DNA of 64,000 nucleotides from Auanema rhodensis (taxonomy: Eukaryota > Nematoda > Chromadorea > Rhabditida > Rhabditidae): assembly GCA_964057225.1 (NCBI GenBank), contig OZ059900.1:1064501-1128500 (forward strand), given 5' to 3'. Positions 11,821 through 24,324 of the stretch are shown here, piece by piece; the first letter of the stretch is position 1, and every line of letters begins with the position of its first letter. Under the pieces are notes generated by a model. That model made no database searches. It was not told where the DNA came from and saw only the letters and a program-made list of their open reading frames with translations. The translations under genes were made by a program, and so were the position numbers.

Positions 11821-12862
11821 TACACTAAGTATGGTCGTTTTTATACCTTCAACACCATATACTCACCGATTTTTGGTACAAAATCTGTGATACTCGTAAA
11901 TTTCGATCATATTCGTTAAGATTCGAGAATCAAACACACAATACACGAAATGAGTTTATTTTCACGAGTTTGCACTGATATTTATTCATTTTGATCAAAA
12001 AAGGTCGAAAATAGAAAGAATTTTTGAATTTTCCGAGTTTTGAGTCCAATTGGGCTAAATCGCTCATATATATGATCAAAAGCATAGTTTTACTGTCTAT
12101 GATAACAAAAGTCTTCAAATATACACTAGTAATGATTAAATCACTGAATTTCACTCAAATAGCATTACTACACTAAGTATGGTCGTTTTTATGCCTTTAA
12201 CACCATATACTCACCGATTTTTGGTACAAAATCTGTAATACTTGTAAATTTCGATCATATTCGTTAAGATTTGAGAATCAAACACATAATACACGAAATA
12301 AGTCTATTTTTACAAGTTTGCACTGATATTTATTCATTTTGATCAAAATAGGTCGAAAATAGAAAGAATTTTTGAAATTTACGAGTTTTGAGTCCAATTT
12401 GGCTAAATCGCTCATATATATGATCAAAAGCATAGTTCTATTGTCTATAACAACAAAAGTCTTCAATTAAACGCTAGTGATGTTTTAATATTGAATTTCG
12501 CTCAAATAGCATTACTACACTAAGTATGGTCGTTTTTATGCCTTTAACACCATATACTCACCGATTTTTGGTACAAAATCTGTAATACTCGTAAATTTTG
12601 ATCATATTCGTTAAGATTTGAGAATCAAACATACAATACACGAAATCAGTCTATTTTTATGAGCTTGCACTGATATATATTCATTTTGATCAAAAAAGGT
12701 CGAAAATAGAAAGAATTTTTGAAATTTACGAGTTTTGAGTCTAATTTGGCTAAATCGCTCATATATATGATCAGAAGCATAGTTTTATTGTCTATGACAA
12801 CAAAAATCATCAATTAAACGCTAGTGATGTTTAAATACTGATTTTCGCTCAAATAGCATTAC

Positions 12863-13904
12863 TACACTAAGTATGGTCGTTTTTATGCCTTTAACACCAT
12901 ATACTCACCGATTTTTGGTACAAAATCTGTAATACTTGTAAATTTTGATCATATTCGTTAAGATTCGAGAATCAAACACATAATACACGAAATAAGTCTA
13001 TTTTTACAAGTTTGCACTGATATTTATTCATTTTGATCAAAAAAGATCGAAAATAGAAAGAATTTTTGAAATTTCCGAGTTTTGAGTCCAATTGGGCTAA
13101 ATCGCTCATATATATGATCAAAAGCATAGTTTTACTGTCTATGATAACAAAAGTCTTCAAATATACACTAGTAATGATTAAATCACTGAATTTCACTCAA
13201 ATAGCATTACTACACTAAGTATGGTCGTTTTTATGCCTTTAACACCATATACTCACCGATTTTTGGTACAAAATCTGTAATACTTGTAAATTTCGATCAT
13301 ATTCGTTAAGATTTGAGAATCAAACACATAATACACGAAATAAGTCTATTTTTACAAGTTTGCACTGATATATATTCATTTTGATCAAAAAAGGTCGAAA
13401 ATAGAAAGAATTTTTGAAATTTCCGAGTTTTGAGTCTAATTTGGCTAAATCGCTCATATATATGATCAGAAGCATAGTTTTATTGTCTATGACAACAAAA
13501 ATCATCAATTAAACGCTAGTGATGTTTAAATACTGATTTTCGCTCAAATAGCATTACTACACTAAGTATGGTCGTTTTTATGCCTTTAACACCATATACT
13601 CACCGATTTTTGGTACAAAATCTGTAATACTTGTAAATTTTGATCATATTCGGTGAGATTCGAGAATCAAACACACAATACACGAAATAAGTCTATTTTT
13701 ACAAGTTTGCACTGATATTTATTCATTTTGATCAAAAAAGGTCGAAAATAGAAAGAATTTTTGAAATTTCCGAGTTTTGAGTCTAATTTGGCTAAATCGC
13801 TCATATACATGATCAAAAGCATAGTTTTATTGTCTATGACAACAAAAGTCTTCAATTAAACGCTAGTGATGTTTTAATACTGAATTTCGCTCAAATAGCA
13901 TTAC
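12863..13904 (+). repeat. 1042-bp trimer unit (single in HOR copy 3)
   Basis: Three monomers: one with an A-like tail (ccaattgggc, caaatatacactagtaatg), one with catcaattaaacgctag, and one with catatacatgatc. Copy 4 carries two consecutive trimers beginning with the same subtype (16684-17725, 17726-18767). Copy 5 carries one and the start of a second (21547-22588, 22589 on). The trimer is the element whose number differs between these HOR copies. Confidence 0.8.
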
Positions 13905-15641
13905 TACACTAAGTATGGTCGTTTTTATGCCTTTAACACCATATACTCACCGATTTTTGGTACAAAATCTGTGATACTCGTAAATTTCGATCATATTCGT
14001 TAAGATTCGAGAATCAAACACACAATACACGAAATGAGTTTATTTTTACGAGTTTGCACTGATATTTATTCATTTTGATCAAAAAAGGTCGAAAATAGAA
14101 AGAATTTTTGAATTTTCCGAGTTTTGAGTCCAATTGGGCTAAATCGCTCATATATATGATCAAAAGCATAGTTTTACTGTCTATGATAACAAAAGTCTTC
14201 AAATATACACTAGTAATGATTAAATCACTGAATTTCACTCAAATAGCATTACTACACTAAGTATGGTCGTTTTTATGCCTTTAACACCATATACTCACCG
14301 ATTTTTGATACAAAATCTGTAATACTTGTAAATTTTGATCATATTCGTTAAGATTTGAGAATCAAACATACAATACACAAAATCAGTCTATTTTTATGAG
14401 CTTGCACTGATATATATTCATTTTGATCAAAAAAGGTCGAAAATAGAAAGAATTTTTGAAATTTCCGAGTTTTGAGTCTAATTTGGCTAAATCGCTCATA
14501 TATATGATCAGAAGCATAGTTTTATTGTCTATGACAACAAAAATCATCAATTAAACGCTAGTGATGTTTAAATACTGATTTTCGCTCAAATAGCATTACT
14601 ACACTAAGTATGGTCGTTTTTATGCCTTTAACACCATATACTCACCGATTTTTGGTACAAAATCTGTAATACTTGTAAATTTTGATCATATTCGTTAAGA
14701 TTCGAGAATCAAACACATAATACACGAAATAAGTCTATTTTTACAAGTTTGCACTGATATTTATTCATTTTGAACAAAAAAGATCGAAAATAGAAAGAAT
14801 TTTTGAAATTTCCGAGTTTTGAGTCCAATTTGGCTAAATCGCTCATATATATGATCAAAAGCATAGTTTTATTGTCTATAACAACAAAAGTCATCAATTA
14901 AACGCTAGTGATGTTTTAATACTGAATTTCGCTCAAATAGCATTACTACACTAAGTATGGTCGTTTTTATGCCTTTAACACCATATACTCACCGATTTTT
15001 GGTACAAAATCTGTAATACTTGTAAATTTTGATCATATTCGTTAAGATTCGAGAATCAAACACATAATACACGAAACAAGTCTATTTTTATAAGTTTGCA
15101 CTGATATTTATTCATTTTGATCAAAAAAGATCGAAAATAGAAAGATTTTTTGAAATTTCCGAGTTTTGAGTCTAATTTGGCTAAATCGCTCATATATATG
15201 ATCAGAAGCATAGATGTATTGTCTATGACAACAAAAGTCATTAATTGAACACTAATGATGTTTAAATCACTGAATTTCGCTCAAATAGCATTACTACACT
15301 AAGGATGGTCGTTTTTATGCCTTTAACACCATATACTCACCGATTTTTGGTACAAAATCTGTGATACTCGTAAATTTTGATCATATTCGTTAAGATTCAA
15401 GAATCAAACACACAATACACGAAATAAGTTCATTTTTACAAGTTTGCACTGATATTTATTCATTTTGATCAAAAAAGGTCGAAAATAGAAAGAATTTTTG
15501 AAATTTACGAGTTTTGAGTCTAATTTGGCTAAATCGCTCATATATATGATCAGAAGCATAGTTTTATTGTCTATGACAACAAAAGTCATTAATTAAACAC
15601 TAATGATGTTTAAATACTGATTTTCGCTCAAATAGCATTAC
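13905..15641 (+). repeat. HOR end cassette, copy 3 (1737 bp)
   Basis: It has the same order and length as copies 1 and 2, but its A2 monomer begins with the ordinary ttttatgcctttaacacc. The A2 unit here is therefore a junction: ordinary front, A2 remainder. Copy 4 inherits the same junction. Confidence 0.88.
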
Positions 15642-18600
15642 TACACTAAGTATGGTCGTTTTTATACCTTCAACACCATATACTCACCGATTTTTGGTAC
15701 AAAATCTGTGATACTCGTAAATTTCGATCATATTCGTTAAGATTCGAGAATCAAACACACAATACACGAAATGAGTTTATTTTCACGAGTTTGCACTGAT
15801 ATTTATTCATTTTGATCAAAAAAGGTCGAAAATAGAAAGAATTTTTGAATTTTCCGAGTTTTGAGTCCAATTGGGCTAAATCGCTCATATATATGATCAA
15901 AAGCATAGTTTTACTGTCTATGATAACAAAAGTCTTCAAATATACACTAGTAATGATTAAATCACTGAATTTCACTCAAATAGCATTACTACACTAAGTA
16001 TGGTCGTTTTTATGCCTTTAACACCATATACTCACCGATTTTTGGTACAAAATCTGTAATACTTGTAAATTTCGATCATATTCGTTAAGATATGAGAATC
16101 AAACACATAATACACGAAATAAGTCTATTTTTACAAGTTTGCACTGATATTTATTCATTTTGATCAAAAAAGGTCGAAAATAGAAAGAATTTTTGAAATT
16201 TACGAGTTTTGAGTCCAATTTGGCTAAATCGCTCATATATATGATCAAAAGCATAGTTCTATTGTCTATAACAACAAAAGTCTTCAATTAAACGCTAGTG
16301 ATGTTTTAATATTGAATTTCGCTCAAATAGCATTACTACACTAAGTATGGTCGTTTTTATGCCTTTAACACCATATACTCACCGATTTTTGGTACAAAAT
16401 CTGTAATACTCGTAAATTTTGATCATATTCGTTAAGATTTGAGAATCAAACATACAATACACGAAATCAGTCTATTTTTATGAGCTTGCACTGATATATA
16501 TTCATTTTGATCAAAAAAGGTCGAAAATAGAAAGAATTTTTGAAATTTACGAGTTTTGAGTCTAATTTGGCTAAATCGCTCATATATATGATCAGAAGCA
16601 TAGTTTTATTGTCTATGACAACAAAAATCATCAATTAAACGCTAGTGATGTTTAAATACTGATTTTCGCTCAAATAGCATTACTACACTAAGTATGGTCG
16701 TTTTTATGCCTTTAACACCATATACTCACCGATTTTTGGTACAAAATCTGTAATACTTGTAAATTTTGATCATATTCGTTAAGATTCGAGAATCAAACAC
16801 ATAATACACGAAATAAGTCTATTTTTACAAGTTTGCACTGATATTTATTCATTTTGATCAAAAAAGATCGAAAATAGAAAGAATTTTTGAAATTTCCGAG
16901 TTTTGAGTCCAATTGGGCTAAATCGCTCATATATATGATCAAAAGCATAGTTTTACTGTCTATGATAACAAAAGTCTTCAAATATACACTAGTAATGATT
17001 AAATCACTGAATTTCACTCAAATAGCATTACTACACTAAGTATGGTCGTTTTTATGCCTTTAACACCATATACTCACCGATTTTTGGTACAAAATCTGTA
17101 ATACTTGTAAATTTCGATCATATTCGTTAAGATTTGAGAATCAAACACATAATACACGAAATAAGTCTATTTTTACAAGTTTGCACTGATATTTATTCAT
17201 TTTGATCAAAAAAGGTCGAAAATAGAAAGAATTTTTGAAATTTCCGAGTTTTGAGTCTAATTTGGCTAAATCGCTCATATACATGATCAAAAGCATAGTT
17301 TTATTGTCTATGACAACAAAAGTCTTCAATTAAACGCTAGTGATGTTTTAATATTGAATTTCGCTCAAATAGCATTACTACACTAAGTATGGTCGTTTTT
17401 ATGCCTTTAACACCATATACTCACCGATTTTTGGTACAAAATCTGTAATACTCGTAAATTTTGATCATATTCGTTAAGATTTGAGAATCAAACATACAAT
17501 ACACAAAATCAGTCTATTTTTATGAGCTTGCACTGATATATATTCATTTTGATCAAAAAAGGTCGAAAATAGAAAGAATTTTTGAAATTTACGAGTTTTG
17601 AGTCTAATTTGGCTAAATCGCTCATATATATGATCAGAAGCATAGTTTTATTGTCTATGACAACAAAAATCATCAATTAAACGCTAGTGATGTTTAAATA
17701 CTGATTTTCGCTCAAATAGCATTACTACACTAAGTATGGTCGTTTTTATGCCTTTAACACCATATACTCACCGATTTTTGGTACAAAATCTGTAATACTT
17801 GTAAATTTTGATCATATTCGTTAAGATTCGAGAATCAAACACATAATACACGAAATAAGTCTATTTTTACAAGTTTGCACTGATATTTATTCATTTTGAT
17901 CAAAAAAGATCGAAAATAGAAAGAATTTTTGAAATTTCCGAGTTTTGAGTCCAATTGGGCTAAATCGCTCATATATATGATCAAAAGCATAGTTTTACTG
18001 TCTATGATAACAAAAGTCTTCAAATATACACTAGTAATGATTAAATCACTGAATTTCACTCAAATAGCATTACTACACTAAGTATGGTCGTTTTTATGCC
18101 TTTAACACCATATACTCACCGATTTTTGGTACAAAATCTGTAATACTTGTAAATTTCGATCATATTCGTTAAGATTTGAGAATCAAACACATAATACACG
18201 AAATAAGTCTATTTTTACAAGTTTGCACTGATATATATTCATTTTGATCAAAAAAGGTCGAAAATAGAAAGAATTTTTGAAATTTCCGAGTTTTGAGTCT
18301 AATTTGGCTAAATCGCTCATATATATGATCAGAAGCATAGTTTTATTGTCTATGACAACAAAAATCATCAATTAAACGCTAGTGATGTTTAAATACTGAT
18401 TTTCGCTCAAATAGCATTACTACACTAAGTATGGTCGTTTTTATGCCTTTAACACCATATACTCACCGATTTTTGGTACAAAATCTGTAATACTTGTAAA
18501 TTTTGATCATATTCGGTGAGATTCGAGAATCAAACACACAATACACGAAATAAGTCTATTTTTACAAGTTTGCACTGATATTTATTCATTTTGATCAAAA

Positions 18601-20504
18601 AAGGTCGAAAATAGAAAGAATTTTTGAAATTTCCGAGTTTTGAGTCTAATTTGGCTAAATCGCTCATATACATGATCAAAAGCATAGTTTTATTGTCTAT
18701 GACAACAAAAGTCTTCAATTAAACGCTAGTGATGTTTTAATACTGAATTTCGCTCAAATAGCATTACTACACTAAGTATGGTCGTTTTTATGCCTTTAAC
18801 ACCATATACTCACCGATTTTTGGTACAAAATCTGTGATACTCGTAAATTTCGATCATATTCGTTAAGATTCGAGAATCAAACACACAATACACGAAATGA
18901 GTTTATTTTTACGAGTTTGCACTGATATTTATTCATTTTGATCAAAAAAGGTCGAAAATAGAAAGAATTTTTGAATTTTCCGAGTTTTGAGTCCAATTGG
19001 GCTAAATCGCTCATATATATGATCAAAAGCATAGTTTTACTGTCTATGATAACAAAAGTCTTCAAATATACACTAGTAATGATTAAATCACTGAATTTCA
19101 CTCAAATAGCATTACTACACTAAGTATGGTCGTTTTTATGCCTTTAACACCATATACTCACCGATTTTTGATACAAAATCTGTAATACTTGTAAATTTTG
19201 ATCATATTCGTTAAGATTTGAGAATCAAACATACAATACACAAAATCAGTCTATTTTTATGAGCTTGCACTGATATATATTCATTTTGATCAAAAAAGGT
19301 CGAAAATAGAAAGAATTTTTGAAATTTCCGAGTTTTGAGTCTAATTTGGCTAAATCGCTCATATATATGATCAGAAGCATAGTTTTATTGTCTATGACAA
19401 CAAAAATCATCAATTAAACGCTAGTGATGTTTAAATACTGATTTTCGCTCAAATAGCATTACTACACTAAGTATGGTCGTTTTTATGCCTTTAACACCAT
19501 ATACTCACCGATTTTTGGTACAAAATCTGTAATACTTGTAAATTTTGATCATATTCGTTAAGATTCGAGAATCAAACACATAATACACGAAATAAGTCTA
19601 TTTTTACAAGTTTGCACTGATATTTATTCATTTTGAACAAAAAAGATCGAAAATAGAAAGAATTTTTGAAATTTCCGAGTTTTGAGTCCAATTTGGCTAA
19701 ATCGCTCATATATATGATCAAAAGCATAGTTTTATTGTCTATAACAACAAAAGTCATCAATTAAACGCTAGTGATGTTTTAATACTGAATTTCGCTCAAA
19801 TAGCATTACTACACTAAGTATGGTCGTTTTTATGCCTTTAACACCATATACTCACCGATTTTTGGTACAAAATCTGTAATACTTGTAAATTTTGATCATA
19901 TTCGTTAAGATTCGAGAATCAAACACATAATACACGAAACAAGTCTATTTTTATAAGTTTGCACTGATATTTATTCATTTTGATCAAAAAAGATCGAAAA
20001 TAGAAAGATTTTTTGAAATTTCCGAGTTTTGAGTCTAATTTGGCTAAATCGCTCATATATATGATCAGAAGCATAGATGTATTGTCTATGACAACAAAAG
20101 TCATTAATTGAACACTAATGATGTTTAAATCACTGAATTTCGCTCAAATAGCATTACTACACTAAGGATGGTCGTTTTTATGCCTTTAACACCATATACT
20201 CACCGATTTTTGGTACAAAATCTGTGATACTCGTAAATTTTGATCATATTCGTTAAGATTCAAGAATCAAACACACAATACACGAAATAAGTTCATTTTT
20301 ACAAGTTTGCACTGATATTTATTCATTTTGATCAAAAAAGGTCGAAAATAGAAAGAATTTTTGAAATTTACGAGTTTTGAGTCTAATTTGGCTAAATCGC
20401 TCATATATATGATCAGAAGCATAGTTTTATTGTCTATGACAACAAAAGTCATTAATTAAACACTAATGATGTTTAAATACTGATTTTCGCTCAAATAGCA
20501 TTAC
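15642..20504 (+). repeat. Domain I HOR copy 4 (14 monomers, 4863 bp)
   Basis: It is collinear with copy 3 at offset 3821 through the monomer beginning 16684, then carries an additional trimer: 16684-17725 and 17726-18767 are both 1042 bp and start with the same subtype. The segment from about 12.86 to 17.9 kb also recurs at offset 4863. The second monomer has gatatgagaatc (near 16090), which is shared with copy 5 (near 20953) and not with copy 3, so copies 4 and 5 are sisters. Confidence 0.88.
18768..20504 (+). repeat. HOR end cassette, copy 4 (1737 bp)
   Basis: It matches the copy 3 cassette at offset 4863, including the ordinary 5' part of its A2 monomer. Confidence 0.88.
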
Positions 20505-22936
20505 TACACTAAGTATGGTCGTTTTTATACCTTCAACACCATATACTCACCGATTTTTGGTACAAAATCTGTGATACTCGTAAATTTCGATCATATTCGT
20601 TAAGATTCGAGAATCAAACACACAATACACGAAATGAGTTTATTTTCACGAGTTTGCACTGATATTTATTCATTTTGATCAAAAAAGGTCGAAAATAGAA
20701 AGAATTTTTGAATTTTCCGAGTTTTGAGTCCAATTGGGCTAAATCGCTCATATATATGATCAAAAGCATAGTTTTACTGTCTATGATAACAAAAGTCTTC
20801 AAATATACACTAGTAATGATTAAATCACTGAATTTCACTCAAATAGCATTACTACACTAAGTATGGTCGTTTTTATGCCTTTAACACCATATACTCACCG
20901 ATTTTTGGTACAAAATCTGTAATACTTGTAAATTTCGATCATATTCGTTAAGATATGAGAATCAAACACATAATACACGAAATAAGTCTATTTTTACAAG
21001 TTTGCACTGATATTTATTCATTTTGATCAAAAAAGGTCGAAAATAGAAAGAATTTTTGAAATTTACGAGTTTTGAGTCCAATTTGGCTAAATCGCTCATA
21101 TATATGATCAAAAGCATAGTTCTATTGTCTATAACAACAAAAGTCTTCAATTAAACGCTAGTGATGTTTTAATATTGAATTTCGCTCAAATAGCATTACT
21201 ACACTAAGTATGGTCGTTTTTATGCCTTTAACACCATATACTCACCGATTTTTGGTACAAAATCTGTAATACTCGTAAATTTTGATCATATTCGTTAAGA
21301 TTTGAGAATCAAACATACAATACACGAAATCAGTCTATTTTTATGAGCTTGCACTGATATATATTCATTTTGATCAAAAAAGGTCGAAAATAGAAAGAAT
21401 TTTTGAAATTTACGAGTTTTGAGTCTAATTTGGCTAAATCGCTCATATATATGATCAGAAGCATAGTTTTATTGTCTATGACAACAAAAATCATCAATTA
21501 AACGCTAGTGATGTTTAAATACTGATTTTCGCTCAAATAGCATTACTACACTAAGTATGGTCGTTTTTATGCCTTTAACACCATATACTCACCGATTTTT
21601 GGTACAAAATCTGTAATACTTGTAAATTTTGATCATATTCGTTAAGATTCGAGAATCAAACACATAATACACGAAATAAGTCTATTTTTACAAGTTTGCA
21701 CTGATATTTATTCATTTTGATCAAAAAAGATCGAAAATAGAAAGAATTTTTGAAATTTCCGAGTTTTGAGTCCAATTGGGCTAAATCGCTCATATATATG
21801 ATCAAAAGCATAGTTTTACTGTCTATGATAACAAAAGTCTTCAAATATACACTAGTAATGATTAAATCACTGAATTTCACTCAAATAGCATTACTACACT
21901 AAGTATGGTCGTTTTTATGCCTTTAACACCATATACTCACCGATTTTTGGTACAAAATCTGTAATACTTGTAAATTTCGATCATATTCGTTAAGATTTGA
22001 GAATCAAACACATAATACACGAAATAAGTCTATTTTTACAAGTTTGCACTGATATTTATTCATTTTGATCAAAAAAGGTCGAAAATAGAAAGAATTTTTG
22101 AAATTTCCGAGTTTTGAGTCTAATTTGGCTAAATCGCTCATATACATGATCAAAAGCATAGTTTTATTGTCTATGACAACAAAAGTCTTCAATTAAACGC
22201 TAGTGATGTTTTAATATTGAATTTCGCTCAAATAGCATTACTACACTAAGTATGGTCGTTTTTATGCCTTTAACACCATATACTCACCGATTTTTGGTAC
22301 AAAATCTGTAATACTCGTAAATTTTGATCATATTCGTTAAGATTTGAGAATCAAACATACAATACACAAAATCAGTCTATTTTTATGAGCTTGCACTGAT
22401 ATATATTCATTTTGATCAAAAAAGGTCGAAAATAGAAAGAATTTTTGAAATTTACGAGTTTTGAGTCTAATTTGGCTAAATCGCTCATATATATGATCAG
22501 AAGCATAGTTTTATTGTCTATGACAACAAAAATCATCAATTAAACGCTAGTGATGTTTAAATACTGATTTTCGCTCAAATAGCATTACTACACTAAGTAT
22601 GGTCGTTTTTATGCCTTTAACACCATATACTCACCGATTTTTGGTACAAAATCTGTAATACTTGTAAATTTTGATCATATTCGTTAAGATTCGAGAATCA
22701 AACACATAATACACGAAATAAGTCTATTTTTACAAGTTTGCACTGATATTTATTCATTTTGATCAAAAAAGATCGAAAATAGAAAGAATTTTTGAAATTT
22801 CCGAGTTTTGAGTCCAATTGGGCTAAATCGCTCATATATATGATCAAAAGCATAGTTTTACTGTCTATGATAACAAAAGTCTTCAAATATACACTAGTAA
22901 TGATTAAATCACTGAATTTCACTCAAATAGCATTAC
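20505..22936 (+). repeat. Domain I HOR copy 5, truncated (7 monomers)
   Basis: It follows copy 4 at offset 4863 through the monomer starting 22589. The next monomer (22937) is of another subtype, and no cassette or A monomer with ttttatacc follows anywhere downstream in the window. This marks the edge of domain I. Confidence 0.85.
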
Positions 22937-24324
22937 TACACTAAGTATGGTCGTTTTTATGCCTTTAACACCATATACTCACCGATTTTTGGTACAAAAT
23001 CTGTAATACTTGTAAATTTCGATCATATTCGTTAAGATTTGAGAATCAAACACATAATACACGAAATACGTCTATTTTTACAAGTTTGCACTGATATTTA
23101 TTCATTTTGATCAAAAAAGGTCGAAAATAGAAAGAATTTTTGAAATTTCCGAGTTTTGAGTCCAATTTGGCTAAATCGCTCATATATATGATCAAAAGCA
23201 TAGTTCTATTGTCTATAACAACAAAAGTCTTCAATTAAACGCTAGTGATGTTTTAATACTGAATTTCGCTCAAATAGCATTACTACACTAAGTATGGTCG
23301 TTTTTATGCCTTTAACACCATATACTCACCGATTTTTGGTACAAAATCTGTAATACTCGTAAATTTTGATCATATTCGTTAAGATTTGAGAATCAAACAT
23401 ACAATACACGAAATCAGTCTATTTTTATGAGCTTGCACTGATATATATTCATTTTGATCAAAAAAGGTCGAAAATAGAAAGAATTTTTGAAATTTACGAG
23501 TTTTGAGTCTAATTTGGCTAAATCGCTCATATATATGATCAGAAGCATAGTTTTATTGTCTATGACAACAAAAATCATCAATTAAACGCTAGTGATGTTT
23601 AAATACTGATTTTCGCTCAAATAGCATTACTACACTAAGTATGGTCGTTTTTATGCCTTTAACACCATATACTCACCGATTTTTGGTACAAAATCTGTAA
23701 TACTTGTAAATTTTGATCATATTCGTTAAGATTCAAGAATCAAACACATAATACACAAAATAAGTCTATTTTTATGAGTTTGCACTGATATTTATTCATT
23801 TTGATCAAAAAAGGTCGAAAATAGAAAGAATTTTTGAAATTTCCGAGTTTTGAGTCTAATTTGGCTAAATCGCTCATATATATGATCAGAAGCATAGTTT
23901 TATTGTCTATGACAACAAAAATCATCAATCAAACGCTAGTGATGTTTAAATACTGATTTTCGCTCAAATAGCATTACTACACTAAGTATGGTCGTTTTTA
24001 TGCCTTTAACACCATATACTCACCGATTTTTGGTACAAAATCTGTAATACTTGTAAATTTTGATCATATTCGTTAAGATTTGAGAATCAAACATACAATA
24101 CACAAAATCAGTCTATTTTTATGAGCTTGCACTGATATATATTCATTTTGATCAAAAAAGGTCGAAAATAGAAAGAATTTTTGAAATTTCCGAGTTTTGA
24201 GTCTAATTTGGCTAAATCGCTCATATATATGATCAGAAGCATAGTTTTATTGTCTATGACAACAAAAATCATCAATTAAACGCTAGTGATGTTTAAATAC
24301 TGATTTTCGCTCAAATAGCAATAC
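22937..24324 (+). repeat. Transition segment between domains I and II (4 monomers)
   Basis: Four monomers follow the last domain I HOR. The first has the private change aaatacgtc (near 23067). The third has two private changes, attcaagaatc with cacaaaataag (near 23733-23760) and caatcaaacgc (near 23927). Tail variants resemble domain II. The segment ends with the marker tagcaatactacac (24321), which recurs 2778 bp later. Confidence 0.8.

Larger units (their letters stand above)
11821..15641 (+). repeat. Domain I HOR copy 3 (11 monomers, 3821 bp)
   Basis: It begins with A1 and ends with the 1737-bp cassette, but the central monomers of copies 1 and 2 are replaced by a different set, including one 1042-bp trimer (12863-13904). 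The private variant gatcaaaatagg (near 12341) occurs only here. Length is exactly 1042 bp less than copy 4. Confidence 0.88.
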
